Below, in pieces: positions 1-11,939 of a DNA stretch of 64,000 bases. A program made the translations under genes and the position numbers. Origin of the DNA: Dipteris shenzhenensis. Taxonomy: Eukaryota > Polypodiophyta > Polypodiopsida > Gleicheniales. The stretch lies in the NCBI GenBank assembly GCA_047967505.1, contig CM106541.1, one strand, 5' to 3'. The first letter of the stretch is position 1; every line of letters starts with the position of its first letter. The notes under the pieces are model-generated. The model was not told where the DNA came from. It saw only the letters and a list, made by a program, of their open reading frames with translations, and did not search any database.

Positions 1-190
1 GGTCCATAGATAGGTACAAAGCTCGCCTCATGGAAAAGGGCTATGCACATCAGAAAGGCATAGATTATGATGAAACCTTTGTCCCCACTTATGACCACCA
101 TCAAGTGTGGTTGCGGTGGCCGCATTTCATGGATGGAAGATCCATCAACTGGACATCAAAACTGCATTTTTGAATGGGGACCTTTATCCT
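1..190 (+). pseudogene. Ty1/copia reverse-transcriptase fragment
   Basis: Translation gives YKARLMEKGYAHQKGIDYDE followed, after a frame change, by QLDIKTAFLNGDL. Both are hallmark copia RT motifs (KARLVAKGY and the motif-A region with its catalytic Asp). The fragment is cut by the window edge and carries a frameshift, so it is a dead relic in the upstream TTC38 intron. Confidence 0.8.
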
Positions 191-825
191 AAGGCATTAG
201 CCTAATAAAGGGCTAGGGGCACTTTCTCCCTTTATTAAGGTTTTTTAGCCCTAACCTGAGTTTGTAGGTGAGTCACCACACATCTTTTGACCCCAGTTAG
301 GGTCCATCTTGGGGTTTTGTCTCTACGAATACACTAGTTCTTTTAATTTCATTCCAGCTTGCTTCAACGCAATTCTCTTGCCTTCTCTTGCTTTCATTCC
401 CAGCAAAAGGAGGTGGTTTCCTAACTGTCATCCCTTTTGTCTATCCCCAAAATGTCTTGGCTGTTTCTGTGACGCATCACATGGGAAGCAGCTTTCCTGT
501 GTTTCAGAGCTGGGCACTCATAATTAAATGGGTTTTGCCCTGTTTTTCTAGTCAGCAGTCAAGAATTTCATGATTTTGATGAGAATATCACCTGCTTTGA
601 TTGTGTGCTTTTGAGTTCTGTAATGTGGGAATATATACAGGTGGCAACTCCCTATGTCAACTATTCAGACAAAAAGCAAAGTTGTGGTGATGTAGATTGC
701 ATTATTAATATGCAAAGCTTTGAATTTGTGTTATAAGGCTTCATTATGATACACCATAAACATCCCTTTGGGGTAGACATTTCGCATATGTATGAGTATT
801 TCTGTAACGCAAAAGAGATGTACAG
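191..825. other. Intron sequence, no gene seen; one hairpin
   Basis: This is the visible remainder of the intron before the first visible TTC38 exon. An inverted repeat at 201-212 and 228-240 (CCTAATAAAGGG against CCCTTTATTAAGG) could fold into a short hairpin. Open frames here are short and show no recognisable domain. Confidence 0.6.
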
Positions 826-918
826 GTGGAGGCGACTCCATATGAGAAGATGGTGGTCACAGCTGTAGCAGTGCTAATAGAAGGCCGGCGAGATGCTGCT
901 TTAAGCTTGCATTCTAAG
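826..918 (+). CDS. TTC38-like exon A (first visible)
   Basis: Thirty-one codons, VEATPYEK to LSLHSK, match the family segment ATPYEKAVFDAV. The acceptor is TACAG at 821-825 and the donor is gtgtaa. Both boundaries are in phase 0 and join cleanly to the next exon. Confidence 0.85.
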
Positions 919-1029
919 GTGTAATAAGGAGCTTTTTAATCCTTTAATGATGATCTGTGGGTTTTTTAAATTCCTTTCTCCATGACGGTGTTAACATTTA
1001 CTTATTTATTCTGTCCTGTTGTTTGGCAG

Positions 1030-1131
1030 ATTCTAGAGCAGTTTCCAAGAGATTTGGTTTCCTTGAAGCGAGCTCAAGTGCTTTGTTTCTCCATGGGCAG
1101 GTCTGATGAGTCATTGAAACTCGCTTTGCAG
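1030..1131 (+). CDS. TTC38-like exon B
   Basis: Thirty-four codons beginning ILEQFPRDLVSLKRAQVLCF, close to the plant family's KFPKDLVSLKRAQILCF. The acceptor is TTTGGCAG and the donor is gtaagt. Phase is 0 on both sides; the upstream intron is 111 bp. Confidence 0.92.
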
Positions 1132-1237
1132 GTAAGTTTCATTGAAAACATTACACTTATATTGTGCCGGTAATGCATTATGCTATCATGGCAAAATTTA
1201 AAATTGGACTTTGAGACCTTGTGCATTCAATGAACAG

Positions 1238-1381
1238 GTTTTACCTGCAAACAAGGAGACAGCATACATGTATGGAATGCTGGCATTTCCTCTCCTGGAG
1301 ACACGGAGGTTTGACGATGCAGAGGATGCAGCAAGAAAAGGACTTGCAATATTGAAGAAAGACCAGTGGGCACAACATGCG
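1238..1381 (+). CDS. TTC38-like exon C (TPR repeat)
   Basis: Forty-eight codons contain YMYGMLAFPLLETRRFDDAE and the helix pair of a TPR unit. The acceptor is GAACAG and the donor is gtacag. Phase is 0 on both sides; the upstream intron is 106 bp. Confidence 0.92.
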
Positions 1382-1520
1382 GTACAGTTAGAATATCATG
1401 TTTGGTCTGCATTATGCCTCCTTTTGTGCAATCCGTAGTGTGTCAAGAAAGCAAGTCAATGAATCATTATCTCCTTTTCAAGGAGGAAGCGTTGATTTGT
1501 TTGTATGGATTTGTGTGCAG

Positions 1521-1615
1521 CTTTGTCATGTGCTTCAATACAAATGCCTGTTTCAGGAAGCAATACTGTTTATGGAGGAAAACAGTGAATCTTGGAATAG
1601 CTGCTGCTCTTTTAT
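1521..1615 (+). CDS. TTC38-like exon D
   Basis: LCHVLQYKCLFQEAILFMEE matches the family's LCHVLQHECRFKEAVEFME. The exon is 95 nt, so it ends after two bases of the Met codon (AT), completed by the first G of the next exon. The acceptor is TGTGCAG and the donor is gtaacc. Confidence 0.9.
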
Positions 1616-1780
1616 GTAACCCTGACACTGGAACATCTTGTATTTCTTTCTGTAATGAAATCACTGAAACCAAATGCTTTAAAGTATTCTCTGTCATTTA
1701 CTTTTAAATGTTGAGTATGATGTATGCTTTGTTTACCAGCAAGGCCAAACAAGCTAAATATCCTTTTTCTTGGACTTCAG

Positions 1781-1916
1781 GTACAGTCACAATTGGTGGC
1801 ATCTAGCTCTCTGTTACATGGAATGGGGGTGTGATCATGCATTAGACAAGGTTCTTGCCATTTACGATCGCCACATTTGGCCTGCTCGACGCCGGGATAT
1901 GGGTGGTTCTGTGCAG
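1781..1916 (+). CDS. TTC38-like exon E, last before giant intron 1
   Basis: After one base completing Met, 45 codons begin YSHNWWHLALCYMEWG, the family's invariant HNWWH segment, and end GGSVQ. The acceptor is GACTTCAG and the donor is gttggc. The next in-phase exon lies 24,326 bp downstream. Confidence 0.92.
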
Positions 1917-2560
1917 GTTGGCATTCTTCTAGGGCATTTTTGTGTAGTCACATTTACTGAGCAATGCTTTGTTCTCAATGTCTGGCATTGCTTTCCTGGG
2001 GAAGGTGATTGAATAAATGCTGCTCCTTTAATTCTTTGTTTTGTGTCTTATGAGTGGATTTCCCAGCTGAAGAAGAAGAGGGAGGTTGTATCTCTCTTTA
2101 TTTGCAAATTTGGCTAGTATAGAAGGCCTCTTAGGGTTCAGAAAAAGAGAGGAGCAATTGAACTCAATGGTGAAGCATAAAAGACACCACTGCAGTTGCA
2201 TTGGGTTTCAAAACCCCCTGCAACCCGCCCTGCCCCTCCACCCCTCAACACACACCCATACTGACACCCACTACGCCTGCTTGCCCGCTCTGACCACCCG
2301 AAAAAGAGGCTTGCTCAATGATTGGCTGCTTCAGACAGTGGAAGGGAGGCAGGCAAGGCAGGTGCTCCTCTGCTGGCTGCCTTGTTGGAGTAGCATGGAG
2401 ACAAGATGGAGATACCAAGGTGATAAAAAAGAGAGATTATTCATGAGAGATATGCCCAATATATAGGTACAAGTTACATCTAAGAGTGACATCATATGTG
2501 AGCTCAAGAGAGCATCTCTAGATCCACAGTTATCTCTCAATCACACACCAGACTCCTAGA

Positions 2561-3315
2561 TTCACTCATTCACACCTACTAATTGACACATCATCATCAG
2601 TCACACCTAACTCAGCCACACCTACACACACACACACACGTGTTGACACACTCACTCATGTGATCACACTCACAACCATAATTCAATCAGTATAGAAAAT
2701 CCTCTTCTTGCGAGTCCTGATTAGTGGGACAATGGAAAGTCTCTGCCATGTACCAATAAATAGCAAAGGCCATTGTACAAGATACATGTGGTCAGGCCAT
2801 TGTACAAGATACATGTGGGCAGCATAAGGTCACCTGCATAGCCAAGAATGTGTAGCAACACCTGAACATGAGAAGCAGCCAGTTGATAAGCCATAACAGG
2901 CAACGTCTGCGATTACGCAGCAGGCATCAAGCACATAGCAGCTGACTGAAGCAGCAGCCAGTTGGCTGCTCTCAGTCCGTTAGTCCGCCAGTTTTCCCAC
3001 CACAAATTCAACTCACAGAAGAGGGCTTCAAGGCCTATGAAATGGGCCATTTTCAGCCCTTTTTTAACCAATAGCCCACTACAGAACAGCAGCAAAGCAA
3101 GCAGTGAGGCAGGTGCAGCAAGAAGAGGCACCGTGGATAAGCTAGCCATGTCCCATGGAAGCATGTTGGGACAAATTGATATAATGGGTCAATACTAAGG
3201 TCTATGGTTGTGAGTGTGATCACATGAGTGAGTGTGTGAACACGTGTGTGTAGGTGTGCCTGACTTTAGGGGTGACTGATGATGATGTGTCAGTTAGTAG
3301 GTGTGAATGAGTGAA
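2561..3315. mobile_element. TIR (foldback/MITE-like) element, about 755 bp
   Basis: The left arm 2561-2680 is an imperfect inverted repeat of the right arm 3203-3315. Both read TTCACTCATTCACACCTACT inward and finish near the CACAACCATA segment. The interior of about 520 bp has no transposase. It contains a perfect-start 27-bp direct duplication at 2768-2794 and 2795-2821. No clean target-site duplication is visible, so the class (hAT-like, Mutator-like or foldback) is open. Confidence 0.75.
2768..2821. repeat. 27-bp tandem duplication inside the TIR element
   Basis: Two adjacent copies of a unit starting GGCCATTGTACAAGATACAT differ only near the end (gtggtca against gtgggca). Confidence 0.85.
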
Positions 3316-3659
3316 TTCGTTAATTACCTTCTCTGTTCCCTGTCCCATCCTCGAACAAGAAAAGGAGGGCTCTTAACTTCTACCTCGTCAGTCATATCTG
3401 GTTGGTGCGCACTTGAAATAGCCTCAGAAACTAGTCCAACCTAAGGCTTGACCGATGTGACATGAATTGGTTGCATGATCCAAGTGGGGAAAAGCTAGCA
3501 GCTCCGACAGCAGATGATGGATTGTAAGACGATGAGCGATGGCAACTGATGGGCAAGAATTGGCCAACTGCCGCCACTCTCGTGCCCATCTCGTCTCTTG
3601 TTCGTCACCATTGCTCACGACACAGCCCATTTTCATCGCACCACTGCGCTCTGCAAACA

Positions 3660-3830
3660 TTAGGTGAGGTTTAGATTAGCTTTAAACAAGGTTAGTTACG
3701 GACTAGTTTAGATTGGGTTAGATTAAGTTAGCTGAGGTTAGGTTAGTTGGGTTATGTAAGCAAGGGTTAGGTTAATCCATGGCTTGGGTTAGGTTAAACT
3801 AACTAGGGGTTACTCGAGTCTCCTTATTGT
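3660..3830. repeat. Degenerate GGTTAG-rich minisatellite
   Basis: Repeated variants of GGTTAGRTTAG, GGGTTAGGTTA and similar fill this stretch. The units are too irregular for a telomeric array. Confidence 0.6.
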
Positions 3831-4937
3831 CTTAGCTCTCTTAGTTTAGTGACCTAATTGTCCTAGGTGACCTTTCCCAAAAAAAGTGTCTATTCACCTT
3901 TACTAGCCCTTATAAGGAAGGATGTTCTCATTTGAGCGAAGCTTTTTCATCAACCTGTCTCTCGAGCCTCTCCATCAAGATTTCTTGTGCTTTTGCATCA
4001 GCATCAGATGCTTATTACCGCAGCTTGAGTTACTATCTATTTTGTAAAGCTGCTTTCTTTCTTTGCACTGTCGTCGTACTTGCTTGCAAAGCAACGGTGT
4101 CTGTCAGATTGGGACTTTCAGCGTAGGCAATTGCCTTCTATAGTGGATGCTCCCCACTGTGGGCATAGATGTTTTTATGGACTATATCTCATACGTTTGT
4201 GGATATCTAGGCTCAATTCCTTGAGGTGTTCTCCTCCATGCTTCACGGTACATTTCTACAATTGGGGCAACAGATTGGTCAGCATGTTTCTTAGCAGATT
4301 GTCCAGTAGCTCAACCAAGTTGCCACTCATGCATTACTGGACAAAGGCAAGCAGTTTATACCCCAACATGGGATTCAATCGGATAGCTAGAATGCATTCT
4401 TTGCATAATGAGGGTTTTATGGCAAATGCTCGATGCACTGTTGGATCTCAGCCCGCCATATCGTTTCAGTCTGAGCAGTCTACTCCCTAGTATGGGGTTT
4501 ATCTTGGTGTTGAGGATGCATTCTCTGCACCTTCGAGCACCCTTTTGCCGGACTTGAGGCCATCCTACAATTTGCAGCTCTTTGCACCTTTGGAGATGTA
4601 GCCATCTATCTTGGGCCAACCCATTGGTGTGCATTCTTTGAGTGCTCCTATGAGCACAATTAGTCCATTTATTACACTAGCCAGCATTCTTGGAGTTGTT
4701 TTGGGTTCACATGATGGTCCATGGTAGTGGGAGAGAGGTCAATCCTCCTCTCAACCTTTTAGTATGCAGTCCTTGCATTGAGATGCATTTGGCAAGAATA
4801 CATAGCCTTGGGTTCACGCTCCCATTGCGCCATCGATGAGTTCTTATAGCCATACACAGCATGTGCATCAGACAACTGGCTCTACATTTTAGCCTAGTGT
4901 TGGCTATGGACAGCAGCATGGGATTGATGATATGCGA
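3831..4937 (+). other. Probable leader and low-complexity gag N-terminus of a decayed gypsy element
   Basis: The stretch leads in the same orientation into a recognisable gag segment at 4938. It is rich in Ser, Gln and Pro codons but broken by stops. I see no host gene and cannot place an LTR boundary. Confidence 0.35.
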
Positions 4938-5117
4938 AAGATGTCAAGGATAAGCTCACAATTCACAACTTTAAAGGTGACACATGCTCTCCCGCTGAGC
5001 TAGAGGTATGGCTCATGAAGCTGGAAGATTACTTCCCCTTCTACCCCAAACGGGATGAGGAGTGCATTATATTTTCCCGGATGTATTTACAAGATTATGG
5101 TCACAGTTGGTTGTAGT
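4938..5117 (+). pseudogene. Ty3/gypsy gag (retrotransposon gag domain) fragment
   Basis: One open frame reads KDVKDKLTIHNFKGDTCSPA, then ELEVWLMKLEDYFPFY, and ends at a stop after HSWL. The pattern FxG..xP.E.E.WL..LEDYF is typical of the N-terminal half of the retrotransposon gag domain. No zinc knuckle, protease or polymerase follows, so this is a truncated relic. Confidence 0.65.
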
Positions 5118-6194
5118 ACATGAGGGACTCTCCACATTGGTAAGTTGATGGCTACCACATTTGTATCCCTGCTAGTACTATAACATACATAGCAGATCTA
5201 TCACAGACAGACATGGTATAGGAGTGTTTGTAGCAATTCTGGAGACTTTCCCTTTTTGTGCATGATATATTTTTGAAAAGTTGCTCCTCTTTATAATATA
5301 TCTATAAATAATTTCATGACAGTGATTTGAAGTAGATACCCCAAGGGCAGTGCATATAGTACCACCTCTGTCCAAAGTCCAATTACTTAGATAAAATCTG
5401 TCAATCCATGTGTGGACGGGACTCAAGCATCTCCTATTCGACCAAGACACTAGGAGTGACTAAGACAGCATGAAAAGCATCATCAACCCAATGATGTTTG
5501 TCTTTGGGCAACCTCACCATGTTGAAGTCACTTCCAATTACCTAGGATTGGCCCACAAAGAAGCTCCTTCTAGAAACACTTCCTCTAGGGAGCATAGAGG
5601 TTGAGGAAGCATATCTTACATCCATCTAGCAACAAAAAAATCCATTGATCCCTAGATGAAATTACTATACCATGGCCAACCATAAAGAGAAGAATGGTGG
5701 CTGAAACAAAAATACAAGTCCCTCCCGTGGTCAAACCAACCTGCAAGTCAGGTTAAAGGCAAGATCTAGTCCGGTCAAACAGACCTGACTAGGTCCGCTG
5801 GTCGGCTGGTTGGGGCAAACCCAATTGGTCAACTTTCTAGGGCTGCTCTCTATGTATCTCATTGAAGCCCTTTCAAAGGCACGCAGGAGCATAAGTTTTT
5901 TTGAGCACTTCTCTTCATCTAAACCTTAGTTTGCACAGTCCTTGGCTCTATTTTGCCTGGCACCCTTTTGGATGTTTGTTGTTTCACCCTAAAGCACTTC
6001 AACCACTTTCGTGGTGACCTAAACTGAGTATGTTTTGGAAACTTCTTTGCTGCTCTATTTCTTATTTTATTTGCATTCCGTGGTTCAGTTTACTGTTGTG
6101 TATCGAGAGAGAGTTGCGTTCATTTTCCGCTGCGCATAGGGGTATACTCAGCTTCTAAAATTTTGATAAGCGTGTGTAAGCATTTGATAAATCT
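5118..6194. other. Unassigned intronic sequence
   Basis: No coding feature is supported. A stretch around 5755-5840 contains repeated GGTCAAAC and CTGGTCGG words similar to the GGTCGGCCAG-rich block at 9868-10010, suggesting related LTR-type sequence. Confidence 0.4.
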
Positions 6195-8240
6195 GTGGAG
6201 GCTGATTACACTGTTGGGCACTATGTATGAAATTCTAGCAAGAGCAATCGACCTTCATTTACAATCTCTACTTTGTGACTTGATTCATGGCACACAGATG
6301 GGCTTTGTATAATGGGCACAACATTTTCGAGAATTGTCTTTTCATTTTGGGAGGCCTCTGAGTGGGCTAGACAGAGTGGCTAGGACATTGCTATTCTCCC
6401 CTTGGATTTTGAGGAAGCTTCTGACAAAGTTGAATAGGGATTTTTGGAGGCTACGTTGTAGCATTTTGGTTTTTCTAATTCATGGATCAGAGGATGTGTC
6501 CTTTCTTTATAGATTATCTCATACTCAAGTTCTTATCAGAGGTGCTAGAGGAGCGAGTTTTTAGAGATTTAGATCAGTCCATCATGGATCCCCTCTTTCT
6601 TCTCTGTTGTATTTGTTGGTGGTAGGGGCCTTAGTTTGAGACTCCCCCTTAGACGGGATGAGGAGCTTCTAGACAGTGAGCTTGTAGATGGCATGACAGT
6701 TTATTTGGATGGATATCCTCTGATCCTCACAGCTTTCAAGACAGATTTGGATTTGTTTTGCCTTGCAATAGGGGCATGGATTAATTGGCATAAACCCAAT
6801 GGATTTTTAATTGGTGATGAGGACTCTCTTGCCTCGGGGTTGGATTTTGGCTTCACTTGGACCCAAAAGACGGCTCAGTATCTGGGCTTAAGGCTGGCAA
6901 GTTAGCATAGGCATTTCTTCTTCACAACAGTTTACTCCCGTGTTGGAGAGTTTCAAGTGGAAACCCCTCTTTGGGGTTTAGCCAGGATGGATCAGCCTCT
7001 GGATTCAGTTGTTAAGCAAGTTTTGCTGGCCACTGCGTGGTTTGCTTGTTCATGTTGGCAGCATTCTATGGGCTACATTTCTCTATCATGAATTTCTTTG
7101 GAGTGGATTTCATGGGTTCTCAGATACGTGAGCCAGAGGGCTTGGAAGACTTTGGTTCTTTTAAAATAGGAGGGAGGGCTGAACATTATTGACTCTTATT
7201 AATCAGTGTAGAGCTTTGCTTTGCAAGCTTGTGGTCAGGGGAATGCTAGTCAGGAGCCTTGGAAATAAATTTTCTTCGATATATTGGGCCTTGCACTCCC
7301 TCTTTCAGCGGTTATTGGATGGATTGGGATTGATGGCTTTTTTCTTCTGCAAACATCAGGATGCCTCCTTCACCTCTTATGCCTGCTACAAAGGGTTTCC
7401 CCAATTTTGCTACTATCAGATCATCACGAAGGCTTTCCCCAATTTTGCAGGATGAAATTGATAGGCATCCAGTTCGGTAAAAATGACAGTATTTCAGATG
7501 AGATTGGCAGACCTCTTGGTGCCTAGGGATATCTGCAGTGGTTCAAGTGGAAGAGAGGTCCTACTTTTTCTTTTGGTTCCAGGAAGGTTTACAAGGATCT
7601 TCTGAAGGTCCCAGACTTCAACTAACTACTTATTTTAGAGGGAACGGTAGGAGGATTACTCAGACAGGTGCATAGCATAACCATATCAGATGGATGGGTG
7701 TTTTTTTAGGCACAAGCGTCCCTCTTTAGGTCATAGATCTCGTGGGACAGTGGAGATGACACTTTGGTCTTCAGTGTGCATTCTGGAGCTCTAGTAAGTT
7801 GGTTAGATTCTTGGATTGAGATGTGGTTTTTTGATGTACACTTGGAGTTAGTCACAGTTGTGGGCTTTGTTGATCAGTCTTATATCACTGCCAGAGGTTT
7901 GGACTGTCCAGAGCTCACCATTGGGAGAGCTTTCAAATCACCTTTGAGATTTAGAGGTGTTTTTGGAGGAGACTCTGGTGCTCTCTCAGGAATAGAAAAG
8001 CCATTCTCTTTTGCTGGCTTTCCATGGAGGGATTGTAGTGAAATAGTGGAGGAGTATTTTTGGAGCTGATGCCTCTTGTCCTTGGTGGTCTTCAGCTATT
8101 GAGTCTGCTCAGCACTGTCTTTGGAGTGCAGACAGGTGAGGATCCTTTGGATGGGGATTGCAGATCTGATGCACAAAATTTCCTTTTTCCCTTCCTTCAA
8201 TACTTTGGGCTTTGTGGCCTGGCTCTCCCTTATTGGGCCT
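6195..8240 (+). pseudogene. Decayed L1-type LINE (RT and C-terminal part)
   Basis: Scattered frames align with the better-preserved LINE at 30.7-34.4 kb. YEILARAI and LIHGTQMGFV sit near 6222-6310 where that copy has YKILAKMI and LIHDTQTGFV. LRLPLRRDEELLD near 6640 matches its VRLPLREDTELLD, and the following motif-C region reads LVDGMTVYL where the other has YADDTALYV. AWKTLVLLK with EGGLNIID near 7145-7190 matches AWQTVILPQAEGGLGVID. Numerous stops and frameshifts show an old, inactive copy, and the YADD catalytic motif is lost. The 3' boundary is approximate. Confidence 0.7.
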
Positions 8241-9463
8241 TAGATCTTTTATGAGAGTCATGACTCCGCTTGGGCTATCTAGCCCTTCCAGTGCCGCACA
8301 TCAGCTCCCACTGCTGGGTGCTATACTCGATGATAAAACATGAGATTGAATTTGAAGAACTAACTGCAGCTGCAGCTCTGAATCTTGTTCTGCATGTTTC
8401 AGCATTTCGACAAACGTGAGTGACATTTTGATTTTGTTTAAGCCTACCTTTTAGCAAGAGATAGGTCAGTGAAACCAAAAGGTAATCTTTCAACACACAA
8501 ATTCACCACATAATCAATTGGAGAAGAAAAGCACAATCACACCATGAAAGCGACAGCAGACTGGGTACAATCTCCCCCCCTTAGATGAGTGGCTCACGCT
8601 TCCTCATCTAGAGTATTTATGATATTTCATAAAAACACCAAGGAGCCAAAATTATCCCTCTCATCCAAAAATGAGGGATTTGCTTTACATAGCCATCTTA
8701 GGGCCCAAAATGAATTATGTCCACAAAAAAATATATTGCTCGAACTTGCAATAATAAAATAAATACAAAATTGGCCCATGGCCATATATAATGCGCTGTG
8801 TGACACCTCGATCGGTACCCTCGCACTAACTCCAATTCTCGCTATGGGTTCCATCACCTGTACTTAAGCCGCCAATTACATTAGTTATTAACAATCGATT
8901 GAACGAATCACCGAATCAACCGATCCCAACATAACCGCGCTCAAAGCACAATAATCAAGCACAACACCAATAACACTAGCGACATCAGTATTAACATGGA
9001 ATCACCCACAATACCGATCATCTAGCATGGCAAAACACAAGCTAGTCAGGCGTCCCCAACTAACCACACAAAGTATCCACTAGGACCCCCGCCGCGTCCG
9101 GTGCGCTCGCATGGAGTACTTTGCCATAGTCACACTTGACTACAGTAATAGTATCCAAAGCAAGATATATTAGAAAACATAATTTCCGTAACATAACTCT
9201 GCAAAATGCAGTTTTTTCCTGTTTTCAAGTATATATAAAGAAAGTTCTTGGCGACAAATAAAACAATACTGAAGACTAATGATAGCTGAAGAAGAAATAT
9301 ATATCACCAAAGGAACTCAATCCAAGAGAAGGTATGAGAGAGAAGCTTTGGAGGGAGCAAACATCAGTCCTCCAGGGAAGCCAACTGTAGTGGACTTCTG
9401 CACTAGCTCCACAAGTTGGAACTGAACCAGATTGGAGACAGCAAACTGATGCAAGGGTTGCTG
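8241..9463. other. Unassigned intronic sequence; possible minus-strand LTR remnant
   Basis: A G-rich run on the minus strand (complement of the C run near 8572-8580) resembles a polypurine tract preceding an LTR start. No second LTR or coding domain confirms it. No gene seen. Confidence 0.3.
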
Positions 9464-9716
9464 CAGATCTGGAGCAAAAAGAACAGTAGATGGAGCAGAA
9501 GTTGGGGCAGATCTGGAGCAGAAGTTGGGACAGATCTAGAGCAGAAGTAGGGGGCAGATCTGAAGCAGAAGTAGGGGCAGATCTGGAGCAGAAGTAGGGG
9601 ACAGATCTGAAGCAGAAATAGAGGCAGATCTGGAGCAGGAAGGAGGGGACAGATCTGAAGCAGAAATAGGGGCAGATCTGGAGCAGGAAGGAGGGGCAGA
9701 TCTGGAGCAGGAAGGA
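9464..9716. repeat. Minisatellite, about 24-bp unit
   Basis: Around ten imperfect copies of GCAGATCTGGAGCAGAAGT plus a short G-rich spacer (variants AGCAGGAAGGAGG) lie head to tail. Long minus-strand Ser/Pro-rich frames here are artefacts of the repeat. Confidence 0.85.
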
Positions 9717-9867
9717 GGCAGGAAGGAGAGGCAGAAGAGGGGGCAGCCAGGAGGCATGAAGAAGAGGCAGAGAGGAGGCAGCCAGGAAGCAGGAAGGAGG
9801 CAGGAGCTCAGGGTGTGCAGGGACCTCAGGAGCACAAGTGATGGTGGAGCACCTAGGCCCCCCCCCT

Positions 9868-10010
9868 TTAAATAGGGAAGGGCCAGTCGGTCAACCAGCT
9901 GGTCGGCCAGCTGGTTGGCCCAGATCTGGCCGACCTGGCCAGTCTGGTCGGCCAGATTTTGACCGACCTGGTCAGTCTGGTCGGCCAGTTTTTAGTCGGC
10001 CAGAATGTGG
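9868..10010. repeat. GGTCGGCCAG-rich repeat block
   Basis: GGTCGGCCAG, GGCCGACC and CAGTCTGGTCGGCC recur about ten times in 140 bp. The words are partly self-complementary, so the block could form stable secondary structure. Confidence 0.75.
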
Positions 10011-10379
10011 CCAGTTTTGGCCTCCGATTCTGGGCTCTTCTAGGGCCTGTTTTTGACGAGGTTTTAACACAGTGTTTTGGTTTTGATTTTCGTCCTGACG
10101 GAGATTCACCTGTGGCTTTTTACCTGTATTTTATTTGACCTTTGCACCAGTTTGGCCTTTGATTATCCTGTCCTCTAGAGTTGGAGATTGCCTGGCTTAA
10201 CATTATACACGTGTGGTTTTCACCTCTTTTAGGGTGATGCTCTCTTCTCCCTTCATCATCTTCGGCTCATAGAAACCATCATAGTCTCTTTTTGTTGCTC
10301 AATTTCATGTATTTTTGATGTCTTTTTTTGAACGAACCAATTCTCTAAATTTCGATATTGGATAAGCTCAGCTAGGGGA
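10011..10379. other. Unassigned sequence flanking Copia-2
   Basis: No gene or repeat family is recognised. It ends with the 5' copy of the GCTTA target-site duplication at 10380-10384. Confidence 0.4.
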
Positions 10380-10384
10380 GCTTA

Positions 10385-11778
10385 TGTTGGAGTGTCATTG
10401 ACCCACCTGTGAGCCCCCAAATGATGAGGTCAAGGGCTTAGGCGATTGTAGATAGGAAGCGTACCTTAACAGAAAGATTGCACATAGTTTGCATCAGGAT
10501 CTGTGGACTGTCTGCGTGGCTGGTAGCAGGAAATACAGTAGGTATGGTACACTACCTGGGCCCATCTACAACCTGGGCAGTAGGCACCTGCTAAAGGAAG
10601 ACCATCCAGCAAAATAGGGCGGGTTTTGCAATAGAGCAGGTTTTTCCAGCAGACCAAGCTGGGTCTTGGGTTTTCCCCAGACTGACCAATTGGCTATTTT
10701 TGGGCAGACACCAGGTCGTAGTTACGTTAAAACGTGTTCTAGGGCCCAGCCTGCCCCGAAATGCCGTTTCAGAAAGGGTCCAGGTCTGAAATGCCATTTC
10801 AGGTCTGAAACGTTTCAGACCTCTGAAGCGTCATCTAAAACGTTTCGCCATTTCAGACAACAAGTCTCTCCATTGCTTCTACCTATGGTTTGGCCTCCAC
10901 TTCTATCCTTGCACTCCCGCCACCCCTTCAGCCTTATACTCTTGCACTCTTGAGGGTTTTCCAGCCCTCCTTGAGCCCCATTCGCTCCTTTGAAGTCCTT
11001 TAACTCCTACAGGCTGCTTCAGCCCTCCTTCATCATCCACTTCCCTTCAGCCCTCCTTCAAAGCTCAGCCTCCACTCCTTCAGCTCCACTCCTTCAGCCC
11101 TCTCTTCCAGTCGTCTTTCAGCCCTCTTTCAGCTGTTCTTCAGAACCCTCTTTCAGCCCTCTCTTTCAGGCTTCAACCCTCTCTTTCGTCCTATTTTTAT
11201 GTACTGTATCTCTTTCACAGATGTATTATGCACTATGTTTTAATTACAGGTAGGCTTTAGGCTGTGGCATTTTAAATGTGTGTGCTCAGCTTAAAGCCCC
11301 CTTTTCAAAACCCCCCCTTGATGACGTTGTGTTTCCCCATATCAGCCCTCCCAATAACCCCTAAACATTTTTGTTTTATGTTTCCCCGTTTCTGTTTCCT
11401 CTAACCATGCACCAGATCCCTCCATTACTATAAATAAGCGGCCATTTTGGGTCACCTCTACTCAGCAAACTGAAGCCTCTGACGGCGGCGTGACTTGTGT
11501 AGAGTATGGCAGACTCTCTCTTTTGTAGATCTTAATAGGAGCAGTCTTCTTCGACTGCAGTTTACCTAGCAACCTTGGCTGGATGTGTTGGCTCTTTTCT
11601 AAGCAGTTTTTTCCACACTTGGTGGCTGAATATACTGAGTACTATTCCTTCTCTACATGCTGTATTGTCTGAGCGCTTTTCATTGAGTGTTTTCAGATGT
11701 GTTTGAGGGACACTTGTGAGTGTTTGAGGTTATTATGCACACTTAGGGTTAATATCCAAACAGTTCCCAAATCTAACA
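10385..11778 (+). repeat. Copia-2 5' LTR with about 700 bp of inserted sequence
   Basis: Compared with the 680-bp 3' LTR at 23203-23882, this copy matches at both ends: TGTTGGAGTG start, GGGTCACCTCTAC middle, GAATATACTGAGTACTATTCC and a CTAACA end. It has an extra block at roughly 10727-11425. That block contains GAAATGCC and TTTCAGAC repeats (10745-10860) and a CTTCAGCCCTCTTTC minisatellite (10930-11190). A degenerate primer-binding site follows the LTR near 11780. Confidence 0.8.
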
Positions 11779-11939
11779 AGGTACGAGAACGACTCTTTTG
11801 ACACGCTTCAGCCTTGAAGGAAGGAGCGCCTTGAAGGAAGGAGCCCCTCTAATGAACGAGGCGACCCCATTTCAGGAAGAAGAAGATTCAATGTTCGATT
11901 CAAGCAAGCTCCCCTAAGCATTTCACATTCGCATCATGG

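Noticed and set aside
1-825. Additional TTC38 exons upstream of 826
   Set aside because: No frame resembles the family N-terminal part, and bases 1-190 are copia sequence.
3660-3830. GGTTAG-rich tract as interstitial telomere
   Set aside because: Plant telomeres are TTTAGGG; the units here are irregular and lack a consistent period.
9536-9835. 99-aa Ser/Pro-rich minus-strand frame
   Set aside because: It is produced entirely by the 24-bp minisatellite and has no domain.
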